The notes beneath the pieces are model-generated. The model had not been told where the DNA came from. It saw only the letters and a program-made list of their open reading frames with translations, and did no database searches. Shown piece by piece: positions 47,887 through 58,718 of a stretch of 64,000 bases of DNA (position 1 is the stretch's first letter; each line of letters starts with the position of its first letter). Source of the stretch: Dermatemys mawii (Eukaryota; Chordata; Testudines; Dermatemydidae); the NCBI GenBank assembly GCA_007922305.1, contig ML677343.1, positions 32,987,386-33,051,385 of the forward strand. Reading direction: 5' to 3'. The position numbers and the translations under genes are program-made.

Positions 47887-47943
47887 GAAAAAAGTCTTTC
47901 CAGGCCCAGACGTCCTGCCTGCCAATGCAGAGTGCGCTGGGCT
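47887..47943 (+). repeat. Unnamed direct repeat, copy 2
   Basis: Partner of 46313-46371: ggaaaaaagtctttccaggc, cccagacgtcctgcctgcc and gcagagtgcgctgggct. It is followed by ctggaggatctgggtcct, which resembles the end of the palindromic MITE at 45795. Confidence 0.7.
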
Positions 47944-48204
47944 GGTACCTGGAGGATCTGGGTCCTGGTGAGAGCTGACTTCTGAAAGGGGGCAAAATCT
48001 GTCTGAAAGGGGCTGCTGTGGAGGCAGGGATCCCAGCGCCCTGTCGGGAGCTGTTGGTCCTGGGACTGGGCACTCCTGGGAGCCCAGCAGTTTGCCCTGG
48101 GGCTGGCTAGCTGGTGGGCCCAGCCTGCTGCCCTGCCTGGCTCCTATCCCAAGTTTCAATGGAAGCCGCAGAATGGTCCACGCGTGTTTCTGCAGGAGAA
48201 TTTT

Positions 48205-48312
48205 TGAGCAGTTCCAAGGTCAGAAGGAACCATTGTGGTCATCTAATGTGACCTGGGTAGACCAGACAAAGACCTGCCCCATGATAATCCCTAGGGCAGA
48301 GCTCTGAAAAAC
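48205..48312 (-). mobile_element. CR1-like fragment
   Basis: The phrases ccaaggtcagaaggaaccat and gtggtcatctaatgtgacct resemble CR1-like 3' sequences common in turtles (ggaaggaacc.. gatcatctagtctgac). Family and orientation are uncertain. Confidence 0.45.
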
Positions 48313-48639
48313 CTCCATCTTGATGTAACCCTGGCCCGGGACGGAGAATTCAGCCTGCTGTTCCGGTGGTTAACTGCTCTCATTGCTGAAGACGCAAGTC
48401 TCGTTTTCCGGCTCCGCGCCTCGGTTCCCGTTTTCCTTCCGCGATTCTTCCTCCAGCCCACATCAGCTTGAGCCTTCGTCCCCTGCCCTCAGCGGGCGCT
48501 TGCCAGCCAGGGACCACGGGCAGTGGGGCCTGTGTGGAGGTGCCCAGAGTGAGGCCCAGGCCTGCTTCTCAGAGGAGCTGGGCAGGTGTGTGGAGGTGGC
48601 ACCTGAAATCTGCACTTTCTTGTGAAAACATTGGCCCAG

Positions 48640-48722
48640 GTGTCTTACCCAAGGTCATGCAGTGGCAGAGCTAGAAATGGAGCCCAGGAGTCCTGGTGCT
48701 GTGCTCTGTCTGCGGCGCTGCC
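48640..48722 (-). mobile_element. MIR-like SINE fragment, reverse
   Basis: Phrases acccaaggtcatgcagtggc and gagcccaggagtcctggtgc correspond to the reverse complement of the MIR core and tRNA-like region. Similar but shorter traces are at 49545-49590. Confidence 0.55.
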
Positions 48723-51700
48723 CCATCTCTGCCAGGCTTAGGGACTGAAAGACCGAGCTCCCTGCCTGCTTGGGATCTCTTTCCCCAGAGGAAGTTACAG
48801 GGAGCTTGCTGCCTCCGGCCTGGTGCCCCGGCCCCTCTGCGTTCCCCTGCTGCGACTCAGGGACGGGGAATGCCCCTCGCATCAGTAGCACGAGGTTAGT
48901 CATTATTGAAAAGCCTTGGCACCTCCCTTTACCTAATGAACTGGTGTGGGGAATGGCAGAGCAAAGGGGGACCCGTGACCTGGCTGTGCTGAAAACCCTC
49001 CCAGCTGCTTGGGGAACCCGGGGTGAGGCTGAGGGGCCTGGCCGAGGAGGGACTCTGTGACCTGCCCCCAGCTAGGCTGAGCCACGTCACCCTGGTGCTT
49101 CACAGGCTTCACTGAGTTTGGGACCCCTCCCTTCTTCCCAGCTTTGGTGCCAGGGCCGCCTGCCCCCCTCGTGCGTCTGGGAGGGACCCAGCCAGACCCT
49201 GGAGACCGAGCACAGGAACCGGCCTCTTCCAGCCTTGCCGAAAGGCCGCTCCCACAAAGCGCTGACCCAGGCCTGGGCAACGAGGCTGAGATCCCAGGTG
49301 CTGGGAGGAAGGTAATTTCTGCAGCAGAAATGTCCCCTTTGCCCAGTTACAGCGTTCACTTGAATTAACCTGCTGCCTGGCTCTCCTGGGAAGCAGGGCC
49401 ATGTGCCAGCGGCTCCAGACACCGGCCTGGCCTGGGCAAGCGGCAGCTCCTCCACCAGGCCAGGGATGCTGCATGAGCTTCTTGGCCCCAGTTCGTCTGG
49501 CCCCCGCTCCCCTGTACCGAGTTGGGGGTGGGAGACAAGGTCAGCCGGGGTAGAGCCAGGGAAAGAACCCAGGAGTCCTGAAACCCCCACCCCCTCCCGG
49601 GCCACGGATTTAGCCAGGCGACCTCCCTTCCCCAGCTCTAAAGTTCCCACCCCTGGTTCTCTGTTCCCCACTCCAGCCCTGGGTGAGTGCTGGCCGGACC
49701 AGAGCCCTGTCAGCACCCACTGCAGGGAGACGCCCTCGGTCCAAGGCTGCTGGCCCTGCCTGCCAGGGGCTCCCGCTTACTGCCTAGAGCCCCAGGCGCT
49801 GGGAGAGGTGGGACCCCCCCGGCAGGCAGGAGCAGCGACGCAGAGACCAGCTGACGCCCAGCCATGCAGCTGTGCCCGGTTCCACGCCAGCCTGCGCTGC
49901 TGTGCACCAGCAGGGAGGGGCCCTGCAAGGGGTGTTTTGCACCGAACGTGCTGGGGAACCAGGCCTGGGGTTTCTCGGAAAGTGGGAGAAGGCCCCAGGC
50001 AGGGAGCTCCCTTCTCCGTCACTGCGCACTCAGCTAGAGCCATCCCAGATGTGAACAGCAGGTGCCCGGCGGCAGCCTGCGTGCAATGGGTCAGGGGCCT
50101 GGACTCACGTGCTGCAAAGGCACGTGGCCCAGCGGGCTGGCGCTGCCCCCTCCCACACGCTGGCTGTCTCAGCCGCCCCTCACTGAGCCAGTCCATGACC
50201 GTCCTCCCCACACACAGCCCGCCTTCCTCCCCCACCCCACGCAGCCCGCCCTTCCGTTGCAGTCCCTTGGCTGGGAGCCTGTTGCAGGCACAAACCGGAG
50301 CCGCGCATCCCAGGGGCTGTCAGGCCAGGCCCACTCTCCGGTGCCAAATTCCCTTAGGCCTCCCTTGTGCTGGCCGGTGCCCACGTGCTCTGCGTTTCCA
50401 GCGGAGGATATACTAGCGGACAGAGCTTTGTGCTCTGAAGCCAGGCGAGGAAGGCAAGTTAAAGGCAGATAAGATCATTTTACCAGCAGAAACGGGCCAC
50501 TGGAGGCTGGGCCTGAGAGATCTCTGGGGAGCTGGGGACGGAGAGGGGCTCTGCCTGCCCCCGGCGGGGACTCTCACAGGCAGCCATCAGGCTGATGGAG
50601 GAATGCCAGGTGGGGCAAGTTGCCCAGCGCTGTCCTGCTAGGGCCCTTCCTCACGCCCTGGGCCAGCACAACGAGGCTCCGGTTCCGGCCACGGGTCCTT
50701 CAGCTGCTGGCTCCTCCTTGGCAGAGGGTCCCTGCGTGCAGGGCCCTGGCCTGTCACTGGCATGAACACAGACCCAGCTGGCTCTGAGAAGGGGAGACTG
50801 GTGCAGAGACTGGCTGCAGGTGTGTGGAGGGGGTTCTCCTGGGCCACGCCCACTTTCCCAGAATGCACTACGGGTTTTCTGGGTGCCTCGGAGCGGGTCC
50901 CTCGGGTGCTCACTGGGGCATGTTGGGAGAGGCCGTTCAGGGGCTCTAGTAGGGCAGACTTCACCCGGGTGAGTGGCCAGGCGGGGTCTGTTTGGAGCTC
51001 CCAGGGTGCAGGCAAGAGGCAGTAGGGTCCGCTGTCCCCTGTCCCGTGGTGTTTCCCCCTGGGTCATGCAGCTGACTAATGCCCTTCAATGACCTGTAAT
51101 AGGGGCATGATGGAATTGCCGGCACCTCACCCAGCATTGTTTCAATAGTGCCTGGCCTCACTGGCTGCCTTGCTGGGAGTGGGGCTCCCAGACCTTGGGC
51201 AGGCACCGGGGCCAGGAGCGAGAGCGCCGAGAGCGTTCATTGCTCCTGTGCCCGGAGTCAGGTGAACAGCAGGGACAGAGCCACAGTCTGGCTCCTGACA
51301 CTAACAGAGCAATCAGCAGGCTGGGTTCCTTTGTGCTCGTGTGGCTGCCCTGTCCAGCTGCCTCCCGTTCTGGGGCCTGGCCTGCAGGAGGCACCCTGGG
51401 GGCTCCCTCAGTGTTGCAAGCTCAGCTGGTGTTAGCAGCAGAGTGGGGGACTAGTGCAGACAGCACTCCAGCATTGCTGTGACCTAGGCCTGATCAGAGC
51501 CCGTTAGAGGACATCCCCGTGCCTGTCTGCGCTAGTGTCTCCATGGGAGAGCCTGGGGGATTTGCCTGGGTAGACGCAGCCTGTCTACGGTGTGAGATGA
51601 AGAGAAGCTGCCCCAGAGCGCCAGGACCCATGGGTCCAGGGTCCTGCCTCCAGCAGCGGACAGGGTCTCCTGCTCAGAGGAAGGTGTTACATCACAGCTG

Positions 51701-51848
51701 TATCATGAGGTGCTGTCCCTTCCTGACCACAGCTGGTGGCTGAAGCATGGGGATGGACGGCCCCTGGCTCTCGGATCCCTGCACGTGCCGTTCTCCTTCC
51801 TGCCCCCGTGCCCCTGCTCACTTGCTGCTGGAACAGGGCAAGTGTTAA

Positions 51849-51972
51849 TAGGGTGACCAGATGTCCCGACTTTACAGGGAGAGTCCCGATTTTTGGGTCT
51901 TTTTCTTATACAGGCTCCTATTAACACCCCCCCCTTCTCCCGATTTTTCACATTTGCTGTCTGGTCACCCTA
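51849..51972. mobile_element. Short MITE (tagggtgaccaga family)
   Basis: Third copy of the family: tagggtgaccaga at the left, tctggtcacccta at the right, with the body phrases tgtcccgactt and tcccgatttttgggtctttt. Flanking 8-mers agtgttaa and agtgtcga match at 6 of 8. 124 bp. Same orientation as the nested copy in SPG7 intron 13. Confidence 0.85.
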
Positions 51973-52879
51973 AGTGTCGAAGCTGTTGGGGTCAGTCCCA
52001 ACGGGCATCGCCCCTTGTGCCGGCAGAGCCCTCGCTGGCGTGTCATGCCACGTTGCCAGGTGGGTGCCCTATTTCTGCCACGCAGGCTGGGGATTAGCTC
52101 TGGCGACGCCCTCAGTCACCGTATTCCTTCGCCACATCTGCATGCTAAGAGCTCCAAATATGGGCTAATTTCATCATCTTTCCTAAGTCAGCTCTGCCAG
52201 CTCCCAGACACGTGTAAGGCCAGGGCTGGGCATCTCTGCAGGGGAGGGCAGCGCAGGCAGGTTGGTGATACGCTGCGACAGTGGTGAGGCTGTGGGACAT
52301 GCCAGTGATACGGGAGGGAGGCTGCGGTGCAGGACTCATTGGTCGATTGCTGGCGGAGGTGGCTGGAAAAGCCTGAATCCCTCAGGCCTGTTACTGTGGC
52401 GTGTGCCAGGGCGTGAGGCTCTGGGGCTGTGGCCTCATGGGCGTGTGTCCTGCAAAATTCCCAGGTGACTTTTCTGTAGCCATGGCAGGATTTCTTCCTG
52501 CAACCTGCCTGGGAGCAGGGGGGTGATGGAGAGGGGAAAGGAACATGGTGGGGCTGGTACTAGTTTAAAGGGGGCTGGTACTGGTTGCAGGAAAGAGGAG
52601 GTGGCCCTGCCCCAGGTGAGATGGCGAGAGGGGGCATGGCTGGACCAGCTGGAACACGTGGGATTGTGGGTTCCAGTGGGATGGGGCCATTCCCGAGCAT
52701 CGCCGCTCCCACTGCTCAGGGAGAGCATGGCTCGGATCCAGGCAGTGAGCAGAGCATGGAGCCCTCTGGCGGGGGGCTGGCACCCCCAAGCCCAGCGCTG
52801 TAGGGCAGGAGTCGCCCTGGCCTGTGTCTGGTGGGACATGAGCCCAGAGCTGCTCTGCGCCGAGGCAGCTTTGAGAATC

Positions 52880-53400
52880 CGAATCCTGGAAGAGTCGGGC
52901 CAGAAGGACCTCAAGAGTCACCAGTGGACACAGAACAGCTGATCCCTGATCTCTTTCCACCAGCCCTGCCCGAGCTGAAGGAATCACTGAGAGCTCGCCC
53001 GAGTGCGGCCTTACAACCACGTGTGCAGCCGCTTCCCCTTGGTTAACGGTGAGACTGTCACGGGGGACTGTGTCAAAAGCTTCCCTCAGGCCAGGATCTC
53101 CTGTCTCCCCCGTCCCCAGCCGCTAGGCCCGGGACCCTGGCAGCGAAGAGCTGTAGGCTGGGTTGATGTGATTTGTTCCTGGCACACCCGTGCTGAGGGG
53201 TCCTTGAGCTCGATTATCCTCCAGGGCTCACAAGCAGATTGTTTAACCGTTTGTCCCAGTCCCGTTCCAGGTGTGGACGTCGGGTCCCTGGTCAATGGTT
53301 CCCCGGGTCCTCTCTGTTCCCCTTTTAAAGACAGGCTCAATGTTTTCCCGTCGCCAGGGCCCTGGGCCCTCGCCCGTCTGCCCTCAAAGGTAACTGCTGA
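52880..53400 (-). mobile_element. Degenerate CR1 LINE ORF2, reverse orientation, GC-shifted
   Basis: From 53042, gagactgtcacgggggactg then tgtcaaaagcttccctcagg, tgatttgttcctggcacacc and the terminal ttttaaagacaggctcaatg follow the reverse complement of CR1 reverse-transcriptase sequence; substitutions run mostly toward G and C. The 52880-53040 part is less certain. Confidence 0.6.
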
Positions 53401-54514
53401 GTTCTGTGGGTGAGTCCGCTGGTTCCTCAGGTCCCCGAGGGTGCTCTGATCGGGTCCCGCCGGCTCTGCTCTTCGGCCAGCCCCGCTGCAGAGCCCAGGT
53501 CCGCTCTGAGCCTGGCAGCCGCGCTGGGGCTGGCAGCGAAGCAGTTAAGAGTTGCCGCTAGTCTCCCTCTTAGGGTTTTACTCATGAACTGCAGCTTGAG
53601 TCAGAGGCTGTGGAGGTGGCAGACGGCACTGAGGATGCTCGTGGTGTGAGCGCTCGCGGGGTCCAGGAGGCAGAGCAGAGAGAAGTGAGGTTGGCACGCT
53701 TGGGCCGGCAAGCAGGTGAGCGGGTGCAGGGGCGCAGCGCCGGGGGCTGGGACAGAGGGATCCCCAGCTGCGAGCGGGGCGGCGACAGCGTCGGGGAGTT
53801 GCCAGGCGGGTGCAGCTGGCAGCGGGAGGCTCCCGGGGGCTTTGGCAAATGCCGTGTGCCAGGGCAATGGGCCGCTGCCCCCAGAACTTTCCCAGCGAAC
53901 TTTGGCAGCAGCTGCCACTTGGCACAAAGAGCCACAGCCTCCACCTTGGCGAATCTGGAACAACGGGCACCGCACAGCATGGCACCGCTCTGGGTCTGAG
54001 CCCAAACTTACTGCGTGCAGGAGTGAGTGAGCGCGTGTGCCCAGGAAGGTGCCCCTGCCGTGGCATGAAAGCCACAGGGCTGCTGGGTGCCAAGGGCTTG
54101 GACTTGGGGCTGGAAGAGACCCCTGAGCTCTCCTTGCCCTTCTGCGGGGGTCCCCCTGCCCTGTCTGCCCCCCCCCCCGCATGTTTCCCCAGTGAGCGAG
54201 GGGGAAATGCCAGCTGGGCACTGTGCCGCTAGTCAGATCCTGACTGCGGTGGAGTCTACATGGTGGGCTGGGCCGGGCGCCAGGGTGAGGGGCACTTTGG
54301 CAGCCCCGGGAGGAGTGATAGAGTGACGTGGAGCCACAGCCAGGTCTACCCCGGCAGAGCCAGCCCCACGCAGCCCACTGGGCCCTGCCAGGTCAACCTG
54401 GGAATGGCCACGGGGAGGCAAAGCCCTCAGCCAAGGTCCTGCTGAGCCCAAGGGCGTCCTCCAGATACACCGGGAGAGGGTGGGGGAGCAGGACCCCGGT
54501 GGTTACAGGGAGCA

Positions 54515-54676
54515 GGGCAGAGGGGTACCTATTGGTGAGACGGGGAGATGGGGTAGCCCATCAGTTAGATGGGGAAGTGGGGGAGGGGTACACAGTCGGT
54601 TAGGTGGGGGGAGGGGCAGCCCATTGGTTAGACGGGGAGGTGTGGGGGAGGGGTACCCCATCAGTTAGAGGGGGAG
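54515..54676 (+). repeat. Imperfect G-rich minisatellite
   Basis: Repeated phrases of the form ggggtacc..attggt(t/g)aga and gggg(a)gg(t)gggg..g (54526, 54569, 54607 and 54647). The unit is irregular, about 40-60 bp, four copies. Non-coding. Confidence 0.6.
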
Positions 54677-55220
54677 GGGCTTGGTCGAGCGGGGCACTGA
54701 GATCTGCAGGGTCCCCACTCCCCACATGGTTTCCCCTAGCAGCAGAGTTGCGGGGGTGAGTGTGGGAAGGAAAGGGGCCCCTCACCTGCACTGGCTGGGC
54801 TACCTGGGGGAGAGCAGGGGCACTGTCCCCAGGGGAGGGATGGTAAGAAGGGGGGGCAGGCCCTCCTCTCTCTGCAGCTCTCTGCCATTGGTCAGTCTCC
54901 TGCTCTTCCCAGCCCCCCCCCTTCCCAGCATGCTCCTCTGGGCGCCCAGCTGCTTGGCCCAGCAGGAACCGCGCCAGTGCCGGTGCCCGGGCTGTGGCGA
55001 AGCCCAGGCTGCATGTGGCATTTGCCTCTAGGCCCCAACTCCAGCAAAGTCTGTGCTGGCCCCCGGGGGGCGCTGGCCTCACCAAGGTTCTCACAGCCCC
55101 TCCAAGCGGCAGGGACTGTGGTTCCCTCAGGAGCCCCTCCCAGGGGCAGGATGTGGCCCCTGGGACCCGCTAACTGGCCACCACGTGTCCCTCTGGCTCC
55201 AGCCAGCCACCCTATGCCCC

Positions 55221-55406
55221 CAGCTCTGTCAACGCCCCTCACTCCCAACCCGCAGCCCCCTGCTACTCCAACCCTGCCCCCACAGCTCTGCCGGTGCCCC
55301 TCACTCCCGACCCGCAGCCCCCTGCTATTCCAACCCTGCCCCCACAGCTCTGTCAACGCCCCTCACTCCCGATCCGCAGCCTCCTGCTGTCCCAGCCCTG
55401 GGCCCC
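55221..55406 (+). repeat. Minisatellite, 62-bp unit, three copies
   Basis: Units 55221-55282, 55283-55344 and 55345-55406 each begin cagctctg and contain gcccctcactccc and cccgcagcc. Units 1 and 3 share cagctctgtcaacgcccctc; unit 2 reads ccggtg at that point. The third unit diverges toward its end. Confidence 0.85.
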
Positions 55407-55797
55407 TCTTGGGTAGAGCGTAGTGATTTCGGGAGGAAGCTGCATGTACCCAGGAACCAGACCACAGCCCCAGGGCTCCTTGTCACGTGGGCCGTGTGCT
55501 GGGATTTGAACCCAGGGCCTCCGGTGCCCTCGGCGCTCTCAGTGCACGGAAGAGCCGTGCCCTCAGCCGAGTCTCGTGGCAACTTGCAGGGAGGGAGAAG
55601 AGCCTTCTTGGCTGGCCTAGCAATGCTCTGGGCTTTGGCTGCGGGGAACGGGGGGATGCGTGTTTGGGGTGCGGGGCTGCCCTGGGAGGTCCATGGTCTT
55701 TGGATGGCTGGGCAATGGGGGATTCCCTGGCCTGGGCAGAACTGGCCCATCCTGCAGCTCCCTGGCGGGTGGCCAGGCCGGCATTGCTACTCTCAAG

Positions 55798-55946
55798 GGC
55801 CTGGTGGAGGGGGGTCCCTGGCTGAGGGCTGGTGGAGGGGGGTCCCACGTGTAGGCCTAGTGGAGGGGATTCCACCCGAGGGCCTGGTGGCGGGGGGGGT
55901 CCTTGCACATGGGCCTGGTGGAGGGGAATCCCGACGTGGCTCCCAC
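55798..55946 (+). repeat. G-rich minisatellite, about 28-32-bp unit, five copies
   Basis: Five successive ggcctggtggagggg-type starts (about 55799, 55829, 55856, 55883 and 55914) each followed by a tccc or ttcc and a variable part. Runs of six to eight G occur on the + strand. It explains the open frame running through 55832-56584. Confidence 0.75.
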
Positions 55947-57019
55947 ATGGGCAGCCGGGGGGAGTTGTCACACGCCAGCTCCTGCCCCTTGTTCAGCAGG
56001 GTGGATTTGGTGTCTTGCTGGTGCTCCCCCTTCCTTCCGGGGCATCTGTGCTGAGTCGTTCCTCTGCCCTGCCCCTGCCAGGGGAGGCTGGCGTGGGCGG
56101 GTCACACGGCGCTGGCTGGGGGAGAGGGGACGGCAGCTCTGGGAGGGGCTGGGTGCAGGGTTCTCTCCTTTCCGTTCAGATCCTCCCTTGTCCCGCTCCC
56201 GGAGTGGGCCTGGGGATAGAGGGGGCTGCCCTTGGAGATCATCTCCCCGCCCAGGGGCCCTGGCCATTATCCATGTCTGTTCTCTTGACCCCTGCAGGTG
56301 ACCCGTGGAGCGACCACCGGAGCCTGTCCCCCTGTGAGGAAGCGGGGCAGAGAACCCCGGGGTACCCTGTGTTCATTGACCCATCCAACAAGAGACACGA
56401 TCCAGGCCGAACAGCGGGTCCCTCCTTCACCCGCGGCCCGGAGGAGCCTCCCGCCCAGCCGCCCCGGCCGATTCAACATCAGGGCCTCCTCCGGCGGCTC
56501 CTTGGCCAGGCTGACTCCAGCCGTCACCCGGTTGCTGCTAAGCCGGCCTCGCGCCCACTCAAGACATTCTGGGGGCTCCGTTGAGCTGTTGACCTTGCAG
56601 CCGAACCCATCAACTGCCCGGCCTGCGTCTCTCCCGGACAGCAGGGGCCAGGGCTGAGCAGGGCGTGCGGGATCCGGCAGCCTGTGGGCACTGTCTGCAG
56701 GGGAAGAACAGCACATCCTCGCTCGTCAATATCCGGGGGAAATAAACCCATATCAGTTTCATTTGGTAGCTGGCTGGCGGCGGGCTCTGGAGGTGGCAGC
56801 GCCTCCTGCAGGTCACCGCCATGAGGTGCAGGTTTCAGAGACTCCAGTGACGGTGAGGAAGAAACCAGAAGCCACCTGCTAAGGGGAGCTGGGCCCTCCT
56901 CACCTGAGCTCCCTCTGCCCAGGGGTCGGTGCCCAGCCCCGCTCCCAGCCCTTGTCTAACGGGGGATTCCCTGGCATCGCCCCGAGAGGCTGCTCTCCTC
57001 TGGGCTCGCTGCTGCCTGG

Positions 57020-57190
57020 CGGGAACGAGCCCCCGTCCCACAGATCTTCCGGGACCGCCTCTGAGTCTGGTCTCCACCCATCACATGCCCTTGGCTCGCA
57101 CGTCCACATCTTAGCTCCACGTTCTCCCGCCTGTCTGTCCCGCCACCGACTCCTCCGAGCGCGGACCTGCCCGTCCCGGCCTCCGCCAGG
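57020..57190 (+). promoter_or_regulatory. CPNE7: Probable CPNE7 promoter/5' UTR
   Basis: CpG-containing, pyrimidine-rich sequence directly upstream of the CPNE7 start codon (for example ctcctccgagcgcggacctg). No TATA box is evident. The transcription start cannot be placed from the sequence. Confidence 0.5.
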
Positions 57191-57364
57191 ATGAACGAGA
57201 TCCCGGACCCGGCGTCCCAGTCCTCCCTGGGCGTGGTCTCCGCCACCTGCGTCTCCAAAGTGGAGCTGCGGGTCAGCTGCAAACACCTGCTCGACCGAGA
57301 CACGCTCAACAAGTCGGACCCCTGCGTGGTGCTGCTCATGCAGTCCCAGGGCCAGTGGATGGAG
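57191..57364 (+). CDS. CPNE7: CPNE7 copine-7, first coding exon
   Basis: 174 nt, 58 codons, ATG with A at -3 and a gtaggt donor in phase 0. After a variable N-terminus (about residues 1-19) come CVSKVELRVSCKHLLDRDTL and NKSDPCVVLLMQSQGQW, the start of a copine C2A domain, with the calcium-binding loop aspartates D35, D37 and D43. Copines are calcium-dependent phospholipid-binding proteins with two C2 domains and a C-terminal von Willebrand A-like domain. Position directly downstream of RPL13 supports CPNE7 over the similar CPNE4. Later exons are not in the window. Confidence 0.9.
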
Positions 57365-58621
57365 GTAGGTGGGAGGGGCAGGGAGTGGGGTCAGGACGGG
57401 GCTGGGGGCGGGCAGGAGGGGGTGGCCTCTTGGTGTTTGTATTGGGCTGGCCGCATGCACGGTGCTTACACGACCCCCCAGCTGGGGGCAGCACGGGACA
57501 ACCAGGGGAGCAGGGCTGGGGGGGGCTCTAGCCAGGGCTGGGCCGAGGAACTTCTCACCAAATGCTGAACTTTCACCAGTGTTTGGGGGGAGTGGGGGGA
57601 ATGAAACCACGCTGGGAATGGGGCTGAGAATTCCACATTGGAGCAGCCCCCCCACCCCAAGTCGCTTTGTGGCCTGGGAAGGTTCTGTTACGGCTCCATT
57701 CGGGACGGGTCCCGGAGGGGCTAAGCCGGAGTCAGGATCCCTGTGCTGTGGGCGGCACCCGCACAGGGCTTCTCCCCACCACAAAGGCCCAGTGTAGATG
57801 CTCTGCACCGGCACGAGTGACCTGAGTCCCCTCCTTGTGCAAACCCTCCCGTCCTCAGGCACTGGCAGGGCTGCTTTGAATCCCCCTGTGCTCTGGGCAC
57901 ACAAACAGCTGGGCTGGGGCATCAGGAGTGGCAGAACTGCCTGGGCGCAGGGGGAGATTTTCTTCCCCATTGCCCCTCTTCTGCCCCCCACAGCCATGGC
58001 AGCAGAGCCGGGGGGATGTTTGCACTGAGAACATCCTCCCCTGGCTGCTCTTTCCATGGCCGTTCCCTGCCGATGGGGGTCCCGGGAGCAGGGGGTCGGA
58101 GTCAGCACAGGGGCGCATTTGTGGCACGTCCAGTGGACCTGCTCCTGGGGGCCTGATCCTGAGGAGCCAGGAGCGAGCGCCGGGTCTGGTCACGTCCACA
58201 CGCGCTGGGAGTTGTCCCTGGGATTTACTCTCTGGCTTGGCTCTGATTGCAGGGGGATTCGGGGGATTGCTGGCTGCGGCCAGATTCCCAGCGCTGGTTC
58301 TCATGGTGGATTCCCCGTGCTGTTGAGCGGGCGTGTCTGGGGGCGCCGCGGGACAGGTGCCCTGGGATGGGGGCCGTTAACTAGCTGGTGTTTCCTGTTA
58401 GGATGCACTGTGGTTGCAGAGCACTCAGCCTGGTGCTTCTCCCTGGTCCCTCATCTGGGGGGACATCCCCATGTCAGCCCTGTTCACACCCCCCAGGTGC
58501 GTTTCCGGCCCGGGCAGGGGCTGAGCTGCGCGCTGGGGCCCGTGGGTGGGCTGTGGCAGCTGGCGAGAGGCCTGCTCAGCCATTCAGACCAGGGCCACAA
58601 AGGGTCTTGTCAGCATGAGCC

Positions 58622-58718
58622 CTCCAAGGCAGAGTGCAGAGAGGGAAACTGAGACACAGAGAGATTCAGGGCCCCGCAGCCAGTGACAGAACCAGGAGCC
58701 CTGGCTCCCAGGCTGGGT
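58622..58718 (-). mobile_element. MIR-like SINE fragment, reverse
   Basis: Phrases gggaaactgagacacagaga and agccagtgacagaaccagga followed by gccctggctcccaggctg match the reverse complement of a MIR core. It is about 95 bp. Confidence 0.6.

Larger units (their letters stand above)
42010..57190. other. Intergenic RPL13-CPNE7, GC-rich from about 44 kb
   Basis: About 15 kb with no gene that I can support. It contains the MITEs, MIR and CR1 remnants and minisatellites listed separately. From about 44 kb base composition becomes strongly G+C-rich, which produces many long overlapping open frames on both strands (for example 44440-45201, 49403-50416, 55053-56054). None shows a domain, a conserved exon or consistent splice structure. 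Confidence 0.7.

Noticed and set aside
49403..50416. 337-codon open frame on the + strand
   Set aside because: It lies in G+C-rich DNA where stops are rare, overlaps long frames on the other strand (49087-49716, 49777-50235), has low-complexity Pro/Ser/Ala/Gly composition and no recognisable domain.
55053..56054. 333-codon open frame on the + strand
   Set aside because: It is produced by reading through the 62-bp and 28-32-bp minisatellites; repeat-driven composition and no protein similarity.
56738..56743. AATAAA upstream of CPNE7 as the 3' end of an unlisted gene
   Set aside because: No coding exon could be recognised before it on the + strand; a lone hexamer is expected by chance.
56900..58108. 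402-codon open frame on the - strand
   Set aside because: It runs antisense through the CPNE7 first coding exon and its GC-rich flanks. The sense strand has the conserved copine sequence and a splice donor.
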